From: Oribacterium asaccharolyticum ACB7
Lineage (GTDB): Bacteria; Bacillota; Clostridia; Lachnospirales; Lachnospiraceae
Length of the DNA: 64,000 bases
NCBI RefSeq assembly: GCF_000238075.1
Contig: NZ_JH414505.1
Coordinates: forward strand, 467,904-531,903
Reading direction: 5' to 3'
This document shows, one piece after another, positions 33,466 through 42,765 of the stretch. Under the pieces are notes generated by a model. It saw only the letters and a program-made list of their open reading frames with translations. It did not search any database and was not told the DNA's origin. Each line of letters begins with the position of its first letter. The first letter of the stretch is position 1. A program made the translations under genes and the position numbers.

Positions 33466-33720
33466 TCATTTTTCATAATGCCCTCTACAGGAAACAATCA
33501 GCAACTCTCCGGAGACAATGGTAAAAACAAGCCTATTTTCTTTATCAATTCTTCTGCTCCAGCCATCACGATATTTTAGGGGTTCAGATTTTCCGATTCC
33601 TTGTAAACCATTTCTCTCTATATCTTTTATTAAGGAATTAATCCTCTTCAATGTTTTTTTATCCTGCCCCTGCCAATACAGATAATCCTCCCAGGCTTCA
33701 TCAGACCATATCTTTCTCAT
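33466..33720 (-). CDS. yoeB: YoeB/Txe-family mRNA-interferase toxin
   Basis: An 84-residue ribosome-dependent ribonuclease toxin of the RelE superfamily. The family pattern is complete: MRKIWSDEAWEDYLYWQ at the start, IGKSEPLKYRDGWSRRIDKE in the middle with catalytic Glu and Arg, and CRGHYEK at the end with the catalytic His and Tyr. The start is at 33720 behind GAGGA and lies one base after the antitoxin stop. The TTG at 33732 would overlap the antitoxin frame and is not needed. It is the typical order, antitoxin then toxin. Confidence 0.95.
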   Translation of the reverse strand: MRKIWSDEAWEDYLYWQGQDKKTLKRINSLIKDIERNGLQGIGKSEPLKYRDGWSRRIDKENRLVFTIVSGELLIVSCRGHYEK

Positions 33721-33721
33721 C

Positions 33722-33967
33722 TTAATCCTCAATTAATTCGTGCACAGTTCCCTTGCCGTCCAGCAATTGTTTAAATCCTCTCTCCAGTTTATCTAAATAC
33801 CGTGCATTTCGTAATTCCTTTTCCATCTCATTGAACTGTTCCAGGCTTAAAACAACTACATTTTTATCTTCTTTTCGAGTAATGATGATCGTTTCTCCAT
33901 TATCCGTAGCCAAATCGCAGTATTCCTTCAAATTATTTCTCATTGTTGTATAGTTTACCGCTATCAT
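33722..33967 (-). CDS. yefM: YefM/Phd-family antitoxin
   Basis: An 81-residue antitoxin with the characteristic N-terminus, MIAVNYTTMRNNLKEYCDLA. This part folds as a DNA-binding Phd/YefM dimer, and the C-terminal tail (about 50-81) wraps the toxin. It represses its own promoter alone and more strongly with YoeB. The start at 33967 has GGAGG upstream; the longer frame to 34063 would cover the operator and is not supported. Operator and promoter are readable directly upstream. Confidence 0.94.
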   Translation of the reverse strand: MIAVNYTTMRNNLKEYCDLATDNGETIIITRKEDKNVVVLSLEQFNEMEKELRNARYLDKLERGFKQLLDGKGTVHELIED

Positions 33968-33971
33968 AAAA

Positions 33972-34023
33972 GCACCTCCATTTCTGTACAGTCTATTGTA
34001 CAGAAATGGAGGTGCCATTTCAA
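33972..34023 (-). promoter_or_regulatory. yefM-yoeB promoter with paired TGTACA operator
   Basis: On the minus strand TTGAAA (34018-34023) and TACAAT (33995-34000) are 17 bases apart. A perfect 19-bp inverted repeat (33972-33990 and 33997-34015) overlies the spacer, the -10 and the transcription start. It contains two TGTACA hexamers (33985-33990 and 33997-34002) with centres 12 bp apart, the geometry described for the E. coli yefM-yoeB operator. The antitoxin ribosome site is also part of the repeat. Confidence 0.88.
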
Positions 34024-34064
34024 GCCTTCTCTTGTATTTTCGAATTTTCAAGCTTTGAATCAAA

Positions 34065-34730
34065 CTATTCCAAAGTAAGTAGAAGTGCCATCTTAAACTT
34101 CCCGAGAGCCTTCACGCTGTGCCGTCCGCCTTTAGCAAAATGGAACTGTTCTCCGGCATGGATGGTATGGTCTGTTCCCTCATAATTAATGATTGCCTCT
34201 CCTTCCAGCGCGAAGAAAATCGCCTCTCCGGGAGCCGCATGCTCGCTTAAGCCTGTCCCCTCATCAAATGCCATCAGCACGAACTTCATTTTCTCATTGT
34301 GAACAACATCCATATTCACAATTTTTCCTTCCCCGTACGGAAGTAAATCCTTTAATTGAAAAACCTCACCCGCCTTAATCACTTCATTCATCTTATCTTC
34401 CCTCCTAATATTTATTTCCGTATAAATTGCACCCTGTTTGCTTCGCATTCCTACCGGCTCATCCACCTTGCAGAGAATGGACTCCCCTTGTGAAAGGACC
34501 GTGGGATTCTGCAGCTTTTGGGATTTTCCCCCATAAACCTCGAGGTCTCCCGCATGGAGAATCAGAAACTTATGCTCCGAAAAAATCTCCGGGCTGATAT
34601 CGGTATTCCTGTCCATGGAAAAAATCAGAATCGGATTACGGCCGCCCTCAAGCTCCTTCGACACCGTACAGCCCTTCAGCGGCTGATTCTCCTTTTCTAT
34701 GGAAAATACTTTTCCTGCTTCCAGTTTCAT
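34065..34730 (-). CDS. Tandem double-cupin protein with internal ribosome site
   Basis: A 221-residue protein of two cupin domains (about 10-100 and 120-220). The second has the better metal-site pattern (LSEHAAPGEAIFFALEG, then HFAKGGRHSVKA). Between them lies MNEVIKAGEVFQLK, whose ATG at 34391 is preceded 9 bases upstream by AGGAGGG. The second cupin (108 residues) could therefore be translated alone. The full frame also has a good ribosome site (GGAGGAAAG) at 34730. Function is unknown; single cupins of the second type are common, uncharacterised Lachnospiraceae proteins. Confidence 0.8.
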   Translation of the reverse strand: MKLEAGKVFSIEKENQPLKGCTVSKELEGGRNPILIFSMDRNTDISPEIFSEHKFLILHAGDLEVYGGKSQKLQNPTVLSQGESILCKVDEPVGMRSKQGAIYTEINIRREDKMNEVIKAGEVFQLKDLLPYGEGKIVNMDVVHNEKMKFVLMAFDEGTGLSEHAAPGEAIFFALEGEAIINYEGTDHTIHAGEQFHFAKGGRHSVKALGKFKMALLLTLE

Positions 34731-34968
34731 CTTTCCTCCTTTCTCCTTTCTCTTTACAGGTATACTGTAACATGCAGTTTACACTATATTTGTTGCAAAT
34801 GTCACACTTTCACAGCCCTTCATTTCGTTTTATCTCGCAATTCCCATTAAATATACTTTAGTCTTATCCTTTCAAACATTTATGTTTTAACTATCTCGAT
34901 TTTTAAGTTTTTCCGTCGAAGGAATAGTAGCTGAAATGACACAAAAATGACTTACGAGAGGAAAAAAA

Positions 34969-37197
34969 ATGAAAAAGAAATCAGCAACTGGAGAGAATAC
35001 GGGAAAAAGCTCCCGCTGGAAGAAGATGAAGCTAAGTTCCCGCATATCCGTTATTACCGGCTTTCTCAGTATTTTGATTCTGGCAGCTGTCAGTATCTCT
35101 ATAATTCACATGGGAAAAAATGCATTGTACAAATCTCTGCAGGGAAATATGAACGATAAAATCCGGCTGGGTATTGCAGATCTGGACAATGTGGTAACGC
35201 AGGCGGAAACTACCGCAAATACCATAAAAGACGGGATGATTTACATTTACGATCAGACCGATCTGTCGGGTGGTGTTCCGGCAAATCCCTGGACCATCTA
35301 TGACGATTACGGGAATTTACTGGAAACCAAAGATATGAGCGGCACCATATTCCGCTCCAGAATCATTGATACCACGATTCCCGCGAGTCGTTACAATGCG
35401 GAAACCACCATACTGGATTCCCTTTATTCCGCCATCAAAAATAATGAGTCTCTCCTGGGCGCCGGTGTCTTCTTGGAACCGGATGCCTTTTACAAGGGAA
35501 TTGACGAATATGCTCCCTATATGACCAGTGAACAGGTGCAGAAAAGAGAAGTTACCAATGCCGCCTATGTCAATTACAAAGACCAGGAATATTACCTGAG
35601 AGCACGCGAAAGTAAGGGACTCGTCTTGACCAATGCCTATGAAAACTTCGGAACAAACGAGTATGTTGTTTCCGTTGTGGAGCCTATCTTCTATGGAAAT
35701 GAATTCAAAGGTGTCGTAATTCTGGATATGAATACAGAAGCCTTCGGCATTGTGGAGCAGGAGGATTCCCGTTTTAAAACTCTCTACAGTAGTGTAGTCG
35801 ATACAAATGGCTTTGTGATGTACAGTATGGATGCCGAAGAAGATAAAAAAAATCTAAAGGATGTACTCCCCGCCGACAGCATGTCTACCCTACAGTCCTT
35901 TTTTGATAAAAATGAGCCTTTCTCAACGCATATTGCAAATAGCAAGGGGGAGCTCCTGCAATATAATGCTATGCCTTTACAGGTAGAGGGCGTAACGTGG
36001 TGGGTTTCTATTTCCGTTTCCGAAAAAGAGTATACTTCCGCCATTTCTCATATGGTTCTGGTTGCACTTCCCCTCTCTCTTTTAGGAATTCTGATTCTGG
36101 TCGCTGCGGGTCATTTCTTTATTCGGAAAGGACTTGAGCCATTGCAAAGCATTGTGACTGCAGGAGATCGTCTGGCAGTAGGAGATTTCTCTCAGGATAT
36201 CCAATATGCTTATCAAGATGAGATTGGAAGTATTTTCCTCAGTATGGGAAGAGTGGTCAGTCGAATAAAAAGTATCATCCATGATCTATCCGAAAAACTA
36301 TCCCAAATTGCCAAGGGTGACCTTTCCACGGACTTTCAAAACACGGATCTCTATATCGGAGAGTATTCCCCTCTTTTGGATAATCTCAAAGAAATACTGC
36401 TTGATTTAAACAATACCATGGGAGAAATCAAAGACAGTTCCACGTCCGTCAACTCTTCCGCCTTTAAGCTAAGTGAATCTGCACAGTTCCTTTCGGACGG
36501 AGCCTCTGACCAGGCCTCCTCTATTAAGGAATTGAGTGTGACCATGGATGAAATTTCCGCTAATATCCAGGAAACAGCAAATATGTCTATCCACGCCCTT
36601 ACCTTATCCGATCAGGCGGAACAGGCCGTAGGAAAGAGTAATTTGAAGATGGAAGAGATGTCCGAAGCCATGACGGAAATCACGGAAAAGTCTCATGAAA
36701 TCAGTAAAATCATTAAGACTATAGATGACATTGCCTTTCAAACAAATATTCTATCCCTTAATGCCGCTATAGAAGCGGCAAGGGCCGGTGTAGCCGGAAA
36801 AGGTTTTGCCGTTGTTGCGGATGAGGTCGGTAATCTTGCACAAAAATCCGCAGAGGCCGCTAAAAATACGGCAAATTTAATTCAGGAAACTATTAGCTCT
36901 GTGAATAAAGGTGCCAAAATATCTACAGAAACAAAGGAATCCTTATCTCTTGTTTCCGAGCAAACCAAAAAAATTAACACAATCATCTCTTCTATTTCGA
37001 ATGCTTCGGAAAAAGAGGCGGATGGAATCCAACAGCTTAGTAACGGCTTGACGCAGATTTCCTCCGTAGTACAAAAAAACAATGCTACGGCTGAAGAGTC
37101 TGCTCTGGCATCCACCGCACTTTCCAAGCAGTCGGAAAGAATGAACGGCTTGGTTGGAAAGTTTAAATTGCGAAGGAAAAGGGAAGACAACGATTAG
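34969..37197 (+). CDS. Methyl-accepting chemotaxis protein
   Basis: A 742-residue transmembrane chemoreceptor. Helix 1 (about 27-47) and helix 2 (about 362-384) bracket a large extracellular double-Cache-type sensor domain. A HAMP linker follows (about 385-440), and a long signalling coiled coil ends near 740. The hairpin tip, which contacts CheA/CheW, is seen in [20 protein letters not shown] and [15 protein letters not shown]. Cache domains often bind amino acids or organic acids, but the ligand is not identifiable. The start at 34969 has GAGAGGA upstream. It is monocistronic, with the only other motility gene here being flagellin 5 kb away. Confidence 0.95.
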   Translation: MKKKSATGENTGKSSRWKKMKLSSRISVITGFLSILILAAVSISIIHMGKNALYKSLQGNMNDKIRLGIADLDNVVTQAETTANTIKDGMIYIYDQTDLSGGVPANPWTIYDDYGNLLETKDMSGTIFRSRIIDTTIPASRYNAETTILDSLYSAIKNNESLLGAGVFLEPDAFYKGIDEYAPYMTSEQVQKREVTNAAYVNYKDQEYYLRARESKGLVLTNAYENFGTNEYVVSVVEPIFYGNEFKGVVILDMNTEAFGIVEQEDSRFKTLYSSVVDTNGFVMYSMDAEEDKKNLKDVLPADSMSTLQSFFDKNEPFSTHIANSKGELLQYNAMPLQVEGVTWWVSISVSEKEYTSAISHMVLVALPLSLLGILILVAAGHFFIRKGLEPLQSIVTAGDRLAVGDFSQDIQYAYQDEIGSIFLSMGRVVSRIKSIIHDLSEKLSQIAKGDLSTDFQNTDLYIGEYSPLLDNLKEILLDLNNTMGEIKDSSTSVNSSAFKLSESAQFLSDGASDQASSIKELSVTMDEISANIQETANMSIHALTLSDQAEQAVGKSNLKMEEMSEAMTEITEKSHEISKIIKTIDDIAFQTNILSLNAAIEAARAGVAGKGFAVVADEVGNLAQKSAEAAKNTANLIQETISSVNKGAKISTETKESLSLVSEQTKKINTIISSISNASEKEADGIQQLSNGLTQISSVVQKNNATAEESALASTALSKQSERMNGLVGKFKLRRKREDND

Positions 37198-37253
37198 AAA
37201 GAAGTCCCCCTAAGCTCGTTATCTCATGCCCGACTCGTGTATGCTCTTAATGA

Positions 37254-37293
37254 AAAAGGATTGTATGCTCATAGCGAAACATACAATCCTTTT
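37254..37293. terminator. Bidirectional terminator between chemoreceptor and surface-protein genes
   Basis: AAAAGGATTGTATG (37254-37267) and CATACAATCCTTTT (37280-37293) form a perfect 14-bp stem. A T-run follows on either strand, so it can serve both convergent genes. Confidence 0.85.
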
Positions 37294-37387
37294 CTATATA
37301 GATGGCGTTTATGCAGCCTTTATTGATCTTGACGCAGAGCGGTTTTTATCAATACCTTTTTGTCCTATAAATCAAAAACGGTTTCCC

Positions 37388-39361
37388 TTACGCTTCCTGC
37401 TCTTTCTTGCGAAGAACAACAAAACCTGCCAATGATGCTGCGGAAAGGCCGAACAGAGATGCCCAAAGTGCTGTGAAGTTATTGTCTCCCGTAGCCACTA
37501 CAGCACGACCGGAAACATTTTTTCCGCTCGGACGGGACTCTCCAAGAACCTCACCCTTCTTTTCTACAGTCTCTACAGCAGTCGGTGCAGGACGATTCTC
37601 CCCAAGAACTTCGCCCTGGTTAGACGGTGTCGGACGATCCTCTCCCAATACATTCCCCGGCTGAGACGGAGTGGACGGATTCACAATCGGAGTTCTGCTT
37701 CCGCCGTTGCCGCCATTTCCACCGTTACCGCCGTTGCTCGGTGTTACAGGATTAACCGGCTGTACGGGATTTACCGGTGTAATCGGTGTTACCGTACGTT
37801 CCTTATCCGTAAACTTAACAGTCAAGTAAACCTTGTCGTTATCCTGACCGGCAACCTTGTCACGACCGGCATCGTTCTGGATGGCGCCCCAAACAAATTT
37901 CGCTTTTCCCTGTACATTTTGCTTACCGGTATCTGCATTCATATAACCAACTAAGGTTCCAAGTACTGTACCCTCTGTGGTCACAGTTTTGTCCGTAATA
38001 CGCTCTGTTTCTGTCTCAGTATTATTTTCGGACTCAGCTCTATTTCCGTTAGCTGAATTGAATTTAATTCCTTTCATAATCAGCTGAATCTTCTTTGCGG
38101 AATGATTTACCAACTCTTTCAAGTTTCCAAAAACGCTGGTTTGATAATAGGTTCCATAATCAGAATCCGGATGATTAAAATTCTCCACATGGTTTGCCTT
38201 GCCTGTAGCAGAATCCTTACCATACAAGTTCTTATAATCCGCACCGGCAGAACTGTACTGGTTTGGCAATGAACCCATTTTTGTAAGGTCTAAGTCCATC
38301 GCAAGAGTAACCTTATCTTCTGCAAAAGAAGAATTGCCATAATTAATGCGATAAATCATCGGCTTCGGCTTCCCATCAGCATCAGCATCAGCAGAACTAA
38401 GTTCATAATGCTTTTTCGCATCCTCTAAGTCAGTTGGAAGATGAAAACTTCCATCCAGATTATTCTCCATGGTGAATGTTGCGCGAAGCCCGGTTTCCAA
38501 ATTATTTACATAAACATCTTTTCCATTACTTATATAATTTCCAACCAAAGTACCTATTGCATTAATAGTATTATGTACAGGAGAAACATCCAAATCAGCC
38601 TTTAATGTATACGTATCTGTCTTCTCCACGTCTTTCGCTTTATCACTTGTACTATCAAACGGAGTTGTATCCCTCTCCTTTTGAATAGACAAATCGCCAT
38701 GCATAACCAAATCATCATTTTTAAGTCTGCCTAAAGCGGTATACTTAAAATCCCTTGCCGTGTCCTTTAATTTCTTTCCGTCTTTTGTATCTTCCGGATT
38801 AATCACTCCGTTATAATTATCATGAATCGGAAATATTCCTCCAGCCAGACCATCCGCTTTAAAGTGAATATCCGTCCCCTGCTTATCATTCTCCACCACA
38901 CGATCCACATGATCCTCTTTGTTCGCATTGTTCGGTGCAGTAGTTCCCGAATCTGCTGGCGACTCGAAAACAGTGACCGGTGCTGCCGGTGTAGCAGTAG
39001 CTGTTGCCGCCGGAGTTGTTGTGCTTGCTGCGGGTGTAGTAGCTACTCCACTTGCTGCCGGAGCTGTTGCTGTCGTTCCGGATGTTGCTGTCGTTGCAGC
39101 TGTAGTAGCCTCTGTACCTGCTGTTGTAGCTGTACTAGCCGGAGCTGCTGTTGTTGTACTAGCTGCCGGTGTTGCTGCAGCTGCTGTCGTCGTTTCTGCT
39201 GTTGTTGTGCCTGCTTCTGTTGCAGTGGTCGTAGCTGTCGCCTCAGTGCCGGTTACTGCCGAGCTGCTTGTTTCTTCTGCTCTTGCTACAAATGGAGTTG
39301 TTGCGATTGCTCCCGTCACAGCGAGTGCCGCTACCTGAATCTTCAAATTTTTCTTTCTCAT
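37388..39361 (-). CDS. Secreted surface protein with Thr/Ala-rich stalk and C-terminal anchor
   Basis: A 657-residue protein. A signal peptide is at 1-29, and a Thr/Ala-rich low-complexity stalk covers about 32-135. A unique globular region at about 140-540 has repeated TxxxTLxGNYI/GTLVGYM-type strands. A Pro/Gly/Asn-rich spacer follows (TPVNPVQPVNP, GGNGGNGGNGG) with three degenerate VLGEnRP repeats. The C-terminus has VVATGD, a hydrophobic helix and the charged tail RKKEQEA. The end looks like a sortase-type or membrane anchor with TGD instead of LPXTG. The start is taken at 39361, with GGAG 7 bases upstream. The function is probably adhesion or display; I recognise no enzymatic domain. Confidence 0.85.
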   Translation of the reverse strand: MRKKNLKIQVAALAVTGAIATTPFVARAEETSSSAVTGTEATATTTATEAGTTTAETTTAAAATPAASTTTAAPASTATTAGTEATTAATTATSGTTATAPAASGVATTPAASTTTPAATATATPAAPVTVFESPADSGTTAPNNANKEDHVDRVVENDKQGTDIHFKADGLAGGIFPIHDNYNGVINPEDTKDGKKLKDTARDFKYTALGRLKNDDLVMHGDLSIQKERDTTPFDSTSDKAKDVEKTDTYTLKADLDVSPVHNTINAIGTLVGNYISNGKDVYVNNLETGLRATFTMENNLDGSFHLPTDLEDAKKHYELSSADADADGKPKPMIYRINYGNSSFAEDKVTLAMDLDLTKMGSLPNQYSSAGADYKNLYGKDSATGKANHVENFNHPDSDYGTYYQTSVFGNLKELVNHSAKKIQLIMKGIKFNSANGNRAESENNTETETERITDKTVTTEGTVLGTLVGYMNADTGKQNVQGKAKFVWGAIQNDAGRDKVAGQDNDKVYLTVKFTDKERTVTPITPVNPVQPVNPVTPSNGGNGGNGGNGGSRTPIVNPSTPSQPGNVLGEDRPTPSNQGEVLGENRPAPTAVETVEKKGEVLGESRPSGKNVSGRAVVATGDNNFTALWASLFGLSAASLAGFVVLRKKEQEA

Positions 39362-39681
39362 CTTCATTCTCCTTGGGTAAATGTACCATAGCAGTTACTG
39401 CTCAATCCTTGAAAATGTCCTATGGTATGGATTTCGGACAAAGACTTCAGACAGAACACGATTTTCCTTCAGAGGGCTCCATCAAATTGTCCACAATTAT
39501 TTCTTTAAACAACGCCAACAACTATACTACGTATTCTAGGGGAAATGCAATAGATAATTAATTTTTAAATTATGAAAATTAAATAAAATCTTAAACATTT
39601 TTTGTAAGAAATGTCAGAAAGGTTTAAAAAAAGGAAGGGCTTCTTAAAATCCCTTCCTTGAATAAAATTTTTTCAAACAAT
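39362..39681. other. 320-base gap: surface-protein leader and nitroreductase terminator
   Basis: No gene. An inverted pair, TACCATAG (39384-39391) and CTATGGTA (39420-39427), lies in the surface-protein leader. A terminator for the nitroreductase gene is at 39631-39659. The rest is AT-rich. Confidence 0.5.
39631..39659 (-). terminator. Terminator of the nitroreductase operon
   Basis: AAGGAAGGG and CCCTTCCTT flank a 10-base loop. On the minus strand the stem is followed by seven T residues. Confidence 0.85.
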
Positions 39682-40395
39682 TTAATCTTCCGGAGCAAAT
39701 TCTCCCCCGTTTCCGGGAACAAAATGTCCGCACCCTACGCCCAATACAAAATGGAGTTTCGCAATACCGAGATCCACCAAATCCATTTCGTAACTGTTTT
39801 CCACCGTAGCCGTAACAATCCCATTATGATAATGAAAGAAAGGTTTTTGCTTGTTCAAAGCACTCGGCGCAAGAGCCACCGCCTCCATGCCTTCCTTCAC
39901 CCACTTGGGGTAAGCCCTGTCCCCTTCGATACGGGCAGTCCAATCCTTCTTTTTCGTAGGAAGAAGGGAATGGAACAGCTTTCCTCTCAGTCCCCCGTCT
40001 CCTGCATAGCCAAGAAGAATTACAGCCTGCACATGCTCCTCCTCCGCATAGGAGAAACTCTCCCTGTCAAAGGTTCCTCCCACCCAACAGGTACTAAGGC
40101 CCAGACCTTCCGCAAAAAGAAGGAGTTTTTCACCGTAGTAACCGATTTTCTCCCGAAAGTGGGGCTGTCCCGGATTCCCCTTTAAAAGAAGGAGGCTTCG
40201 TACATTTTTAAATAGTCCATAGCTTTTTCCGAAACGGGAAAATGCTCTGCTTCCGTCTTCTACAAATTCAATGGTAAAGCCGCTTTCCGCATTTACCTCC
40301 AGAATCTCTTCCTGTATCTTCCGAATGCAGTCTTCCTGCAATTCTTCTTTAGAAAAATATCGTTGTGATTTCCGATGCAATATCGTCTCGTCCAT
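39682..40395 (-). CDS. Nitroreductase-family protein
   Basis: A 237-residue FMN-dependent oxidoreductase of the nitroreductase superfamily. The N-terminal FMN contact (ILHRKSQRYFSKEEL), the EGLGLSTCWVGG segment and the LLGYAGDGG motif are typical of the TM1586-type branch. Natural substrates are unknown; flavin, quinone or nitroaromatic reduction is possible. It lies one base downstream of the transporter gene and is probably co-transcribed with it and the Gfo/Idh gene. Confidence 0.85.
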   Translation of the reverse strand: MDETILHRKSQRYFSKEELQEDCIRKIQEEILEVNAESGFTIEFVEDGSRAFSRFGKSYGLFKNVRSLLLLKGNPGQPHFREKIGYYGEKLLLFAEGLGLSTCWVGGTFDRESFSYAEEEHVQAVILLGYAGDGGLRGKLFHSLLPTKKKDWTARIEGDRAYPKWVKEGMEAVALAPSALNKQKPFFHYHNGIVTATVENSYEMDLVDLGIAKLHFVLGVGCGHFVPGNGGEFAPED

Positions 40396-40396
40396 G

Positions 40397-41257
40397 CTAG
40401 TCCTTCTTCCATTTCCATATCGCCATGCTGAAAATCAAGGCATATCCTATAAAGCTGTAAATATCCGGCAATTCTCCCAATATAACAAAGCCGAGTATTG
40501 CGGAGAAAATAACCTGACTATAATCAAATACGGAGATTTCCTTTGCGGGGGCATAGGAATAAGCCCTCGTTACGAAAATCTGTCCCACGGCCGCACAAAG
40601 ACCCGCCCCCGTCAGGAAAAGCAGCTGTTCCGGGCTTAAAGGCTTAAACTGCAGAAAGCAGATAGGTAAGAGCGCAATAGAGGAAATAAAGGAAAAATAG
40701 AACACAATCTGTGCTCCTCTTACGCCATGCGTTCCAAGCTTTCGCACAAAGGTAAAAGCCGTTCCGGCACAAAATCCTCCCAGAAGGCCGACCAGAGCCG
40801 GAAGCCCCAAGATTCCCTGTCCCGGTTTAACAACGAAGGCCGCACCGAGTAAGGCGACCAGGACGGAAACAATACTGGTCAGATTCGGTTTTTCCTGCAA
40901 GATGAAAATGGACATCACAATAGAAAAAAACGGTGCCATTTTCTGTAAGATGCTGGAATCCCCCAATTTCAAATACCCAATCGCCCAGAAATTACAAATC
41001 AGCCCGACCGTTCCGAAAAGACAGCGTAGAAAAAGAGGAAGTCGATTCTCCTTCTCCACATAAAAGGACACGCCTTCACGTCGCATGATAATGTAGGCAA
41101 CCACCAAGGCTACCACATTTCGGAACATGGCCTTCTCAATGACCGGAACCTTTCCGGACAGCTTTACAAAAAAGCTCATCCCGGCAAATCCCGCCGCGGA
41201 AATCATAATGGAGATAATCCCTTTCAGGCGTTTATCATTTACAATTTGTTCGCTCAT
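40397..41257 (-). CDS. EamA/DMT-superfamily transporter
   Basis: A 286-residue membrane protein with ten predicted helices in two EamA repeats, a drug/metabolite exporter type. The second repeat carries ICAAVGQIFVTRAYSYAPAK and IFSAILGFVILGELPD. Family members export amino acids, nucleobases or other metabolites, but the substrate here is unknown. The start overlaps the oxidoreductase stop as ATGA (41254-41257), so translation is coupled. Confidence 0.88.
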   Translation of the reverse strand: MSEQIVNDKRLKGIISIMISAAGFAGMSFFVKLSGKVPVIEKAMFRNVVALVVAYIIMRREGVSFYVEKENRLPLFLRCLFGTVGLICNFWAIGYLKLGDSSILQKMAPFFSIVMSIFILQEKPNLTSIVSVLVALLGAAFVVKPGQGILGLPALVGLLGGFCAGTAFTFVRKLGTHGVRGAQIVFYFSFISSIALLPICFLQFKPLSPEQLLFLTGAGLCAAVGQIFVTRAYSYAPAKEISVFDYSQVIFSAILGFVILGELPDIYSFIGYALIFSMAIWKWKKD

Positions 41258-42453
41258 CTCTTAATCCACTTTCCATTGGTAAAGTCGGGAATGGCCACTG
41301 CCTGTCCGCCCAGCGCAATCGACTCCTCGGAAAGAGCCGTAATGCTCATCCAGCTTGCCATATCATAGACATCGATAGGCATGGGAAGCCCTTCCTTAAG
41401 ACAGTGAATGAATTCAGAGAAAACGAGATAATCCATTCCTCCATGACCCTTCTTTACTCCGGCCTTAAGGTAATCCTTCCAAAGCGGGTGCTCATACTGC
41501 GCGCGGAAGCGTTCCACATTGCCCCACTGTTTCTTCCAGTCAAAATGATCCTTTGCCCCCTCATCTCCGTCCAGGAAAATAGAAGCATTGTCTTCCATAT
41601 ACATGCCCTTCGTACCTTGTACGGTAAAGCCTCGGGAATAAGCGCGTGGAAGCGTGGTATCCAAGGTCAGTAAAATGCTTTCTCCGTTACTGCAGTGAAT
41701 CATGGTGTTCACAATATCTCCCTGCTGAAAAACCGTATTCTGCAGTACCTTGTCTTCCGGCTTCTTTTCCTGAATATAGTCTCGAAGTCCTGCGGCTTTG
41801 GATGCCATAGAGCAGAGGCTCAGCATCCTGTTTCCTCTATTAATATGTAAAATTTTAGCAATCGGACCTAACTCATGCGTGGGATAATTTTCCGAATTCC
41901 GATGGATGTAATTATCCAAACGATAATGGCGATTCTCTCTTCCGAAGGCGATTTCCTCCCGCAAATCATGCTTATAGCCGCCCTCACAATGAACAATCTC
42001 TCCGAGAACTCCCGTCTCCGCCATATGATAAACCATCATTTCGTCTCTGCCGTAGACGCAGTTCTCCATAAACATAATGGGCGTCTTGGTTTCCTCATAG
42101 CAGTCCACGAGTCTCCAGCACTCGGCAACGGAATAAGCACCGCCTACCTCGGAAGCCACCGCCTTTCCGGCACGCATAGCGGCAATCGCGATTTCACTGT
42201 GGGTATCCCATGAGGCGGAAATGAGAACTGCATCCAGTTCTTTCATCTCCAGCATCTCCCGGTAGTCGGAAAAGCACTTCGGTCTTTCCCGACCCATCTC
42301 TTCCAGGGCCTTCGCAATATCTTCTCTTCGATCCTCATACACATCGCAAAGTGCAATAAATTCCACATCCGGATGCTCTGAATACACGTTCTTTACCAGC
42401 TCAGCCCCCCTCTGTCCGAGACCGACCACTCCCAGATTGATCTTTCTTCCCAT
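41254..42453 (-). CDS. Gfo/Idh/MocA-family oxidoreductase
   Basis: A 399-residue NAD(P)-dependent dehydrogenase acting on sugars, inositols or their derivatives. The N-terminal Rossmann motif is LGVVGLGQRGAELV, the EKP-like site is replaced by SEVGGAYSVAEC, and a C-terminal alpha/beta domain follows (about 130-380). SEVGG instead of EKP occurs in glycosidase-related members of this family, such as NAD-dependent hydrolases. A glycosidase-like or redox role cannot be separated by sequence alone. The first gene of a three-gene unit. Confidence 0.85.
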   Translation of the reverse strand: MGRKINLGVVGLGQRGAELVKNVYSEHPDVEFIALCDVYEDRREDIAKALEEMGRERPKCFSDYREMLEMKELDAVLISASWDTHSEIAIAAMRAGKAVASEVGGAYSVAECWRLVDCYEETKTPIMFMENCVYGRDEMMVYHMAETGVLGEIVHCEGGYKHDLREEIAFGRENRHYRLDNYIHRNSENYPTHELGPIAKILHINRGNRMLSLCSMASKAAGLRDYIQEKKPEDKVLQNTVFQQGDIVNTMIHCSNGESILLTLDTTLPRAYSRGFTVQGTKGMYMEDNASIFLDGDEGAKDHFDWKKQWGNVERFRAQYEHPLWKDYLKAGVKKGHGGMDYLVFSEFIHCLKEGLPMPIDVYDMASWMSITALSEESIALGGQAVAIPDFTNGKWIKR

Positions 42454-42765
42454 TATGACCCCTTTCTTGTACTATGTCATAGCCTTTATACGGTACATCC
42501 GATTCTCTTATTTTTTCTCAAACTGGTTTCAATTCTAACATAATTTCAAAAATTAATCACTTTTGCTTTTATTTCTTTATCAACTGACAAAATCTTTACT
42601 CTCTAGTCCGTTTTTTTCTTCTTTTTCTTTTGTTTTCCTAAATGGCTTGAAATCATTTTGAGATTTTTCCTATAAAATGATAAGATATTTCCAATCATTG
42701 CAGTTATTTTGCAAATACGGATTGATCCATCCTGTTACAGCTGACTGCCGAACGAGGAGGTTTCT
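42454..42765. other. 312-base divergent gap
   Basis: AT-rich region between the Gfo/Idh gene and the peptide-binding lipoprotein gene. Apart from the promoter at 42647-42676 I see no gene, repeat or riboswitch-like fold. Confidence 0.5.
42647..42676 (+). promoter_or_regulatory. SigmaA promoter of the lone OppA-type gene
   Basis: TTGAAA (42647-42652) and TATAAA (42671-42676) are 18 bases apart, with a leader of about 80 bases to the ATG. Confidence 0.6.

Noticed and set aside
38950..39260. Possible CRISPR or tandem array because of repeated GTTGT/GCTGT units
   Set aside because: It is codon-level low complexity inside a coding gene; there is no constant repeat with unique spacers. No CRISPR array or cas gene was found anywhere in the window.
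38822..39391. Plus-strand open frame very rich in Cys and Ser (and a Val/Ala-rich one at 38919-39338)
   Set aside because: Both are the reverse strand of the Thr/Ala-rich stalk of the surface protein; the skew is produced by GCN/ACN codons and neither has a ribosome site.
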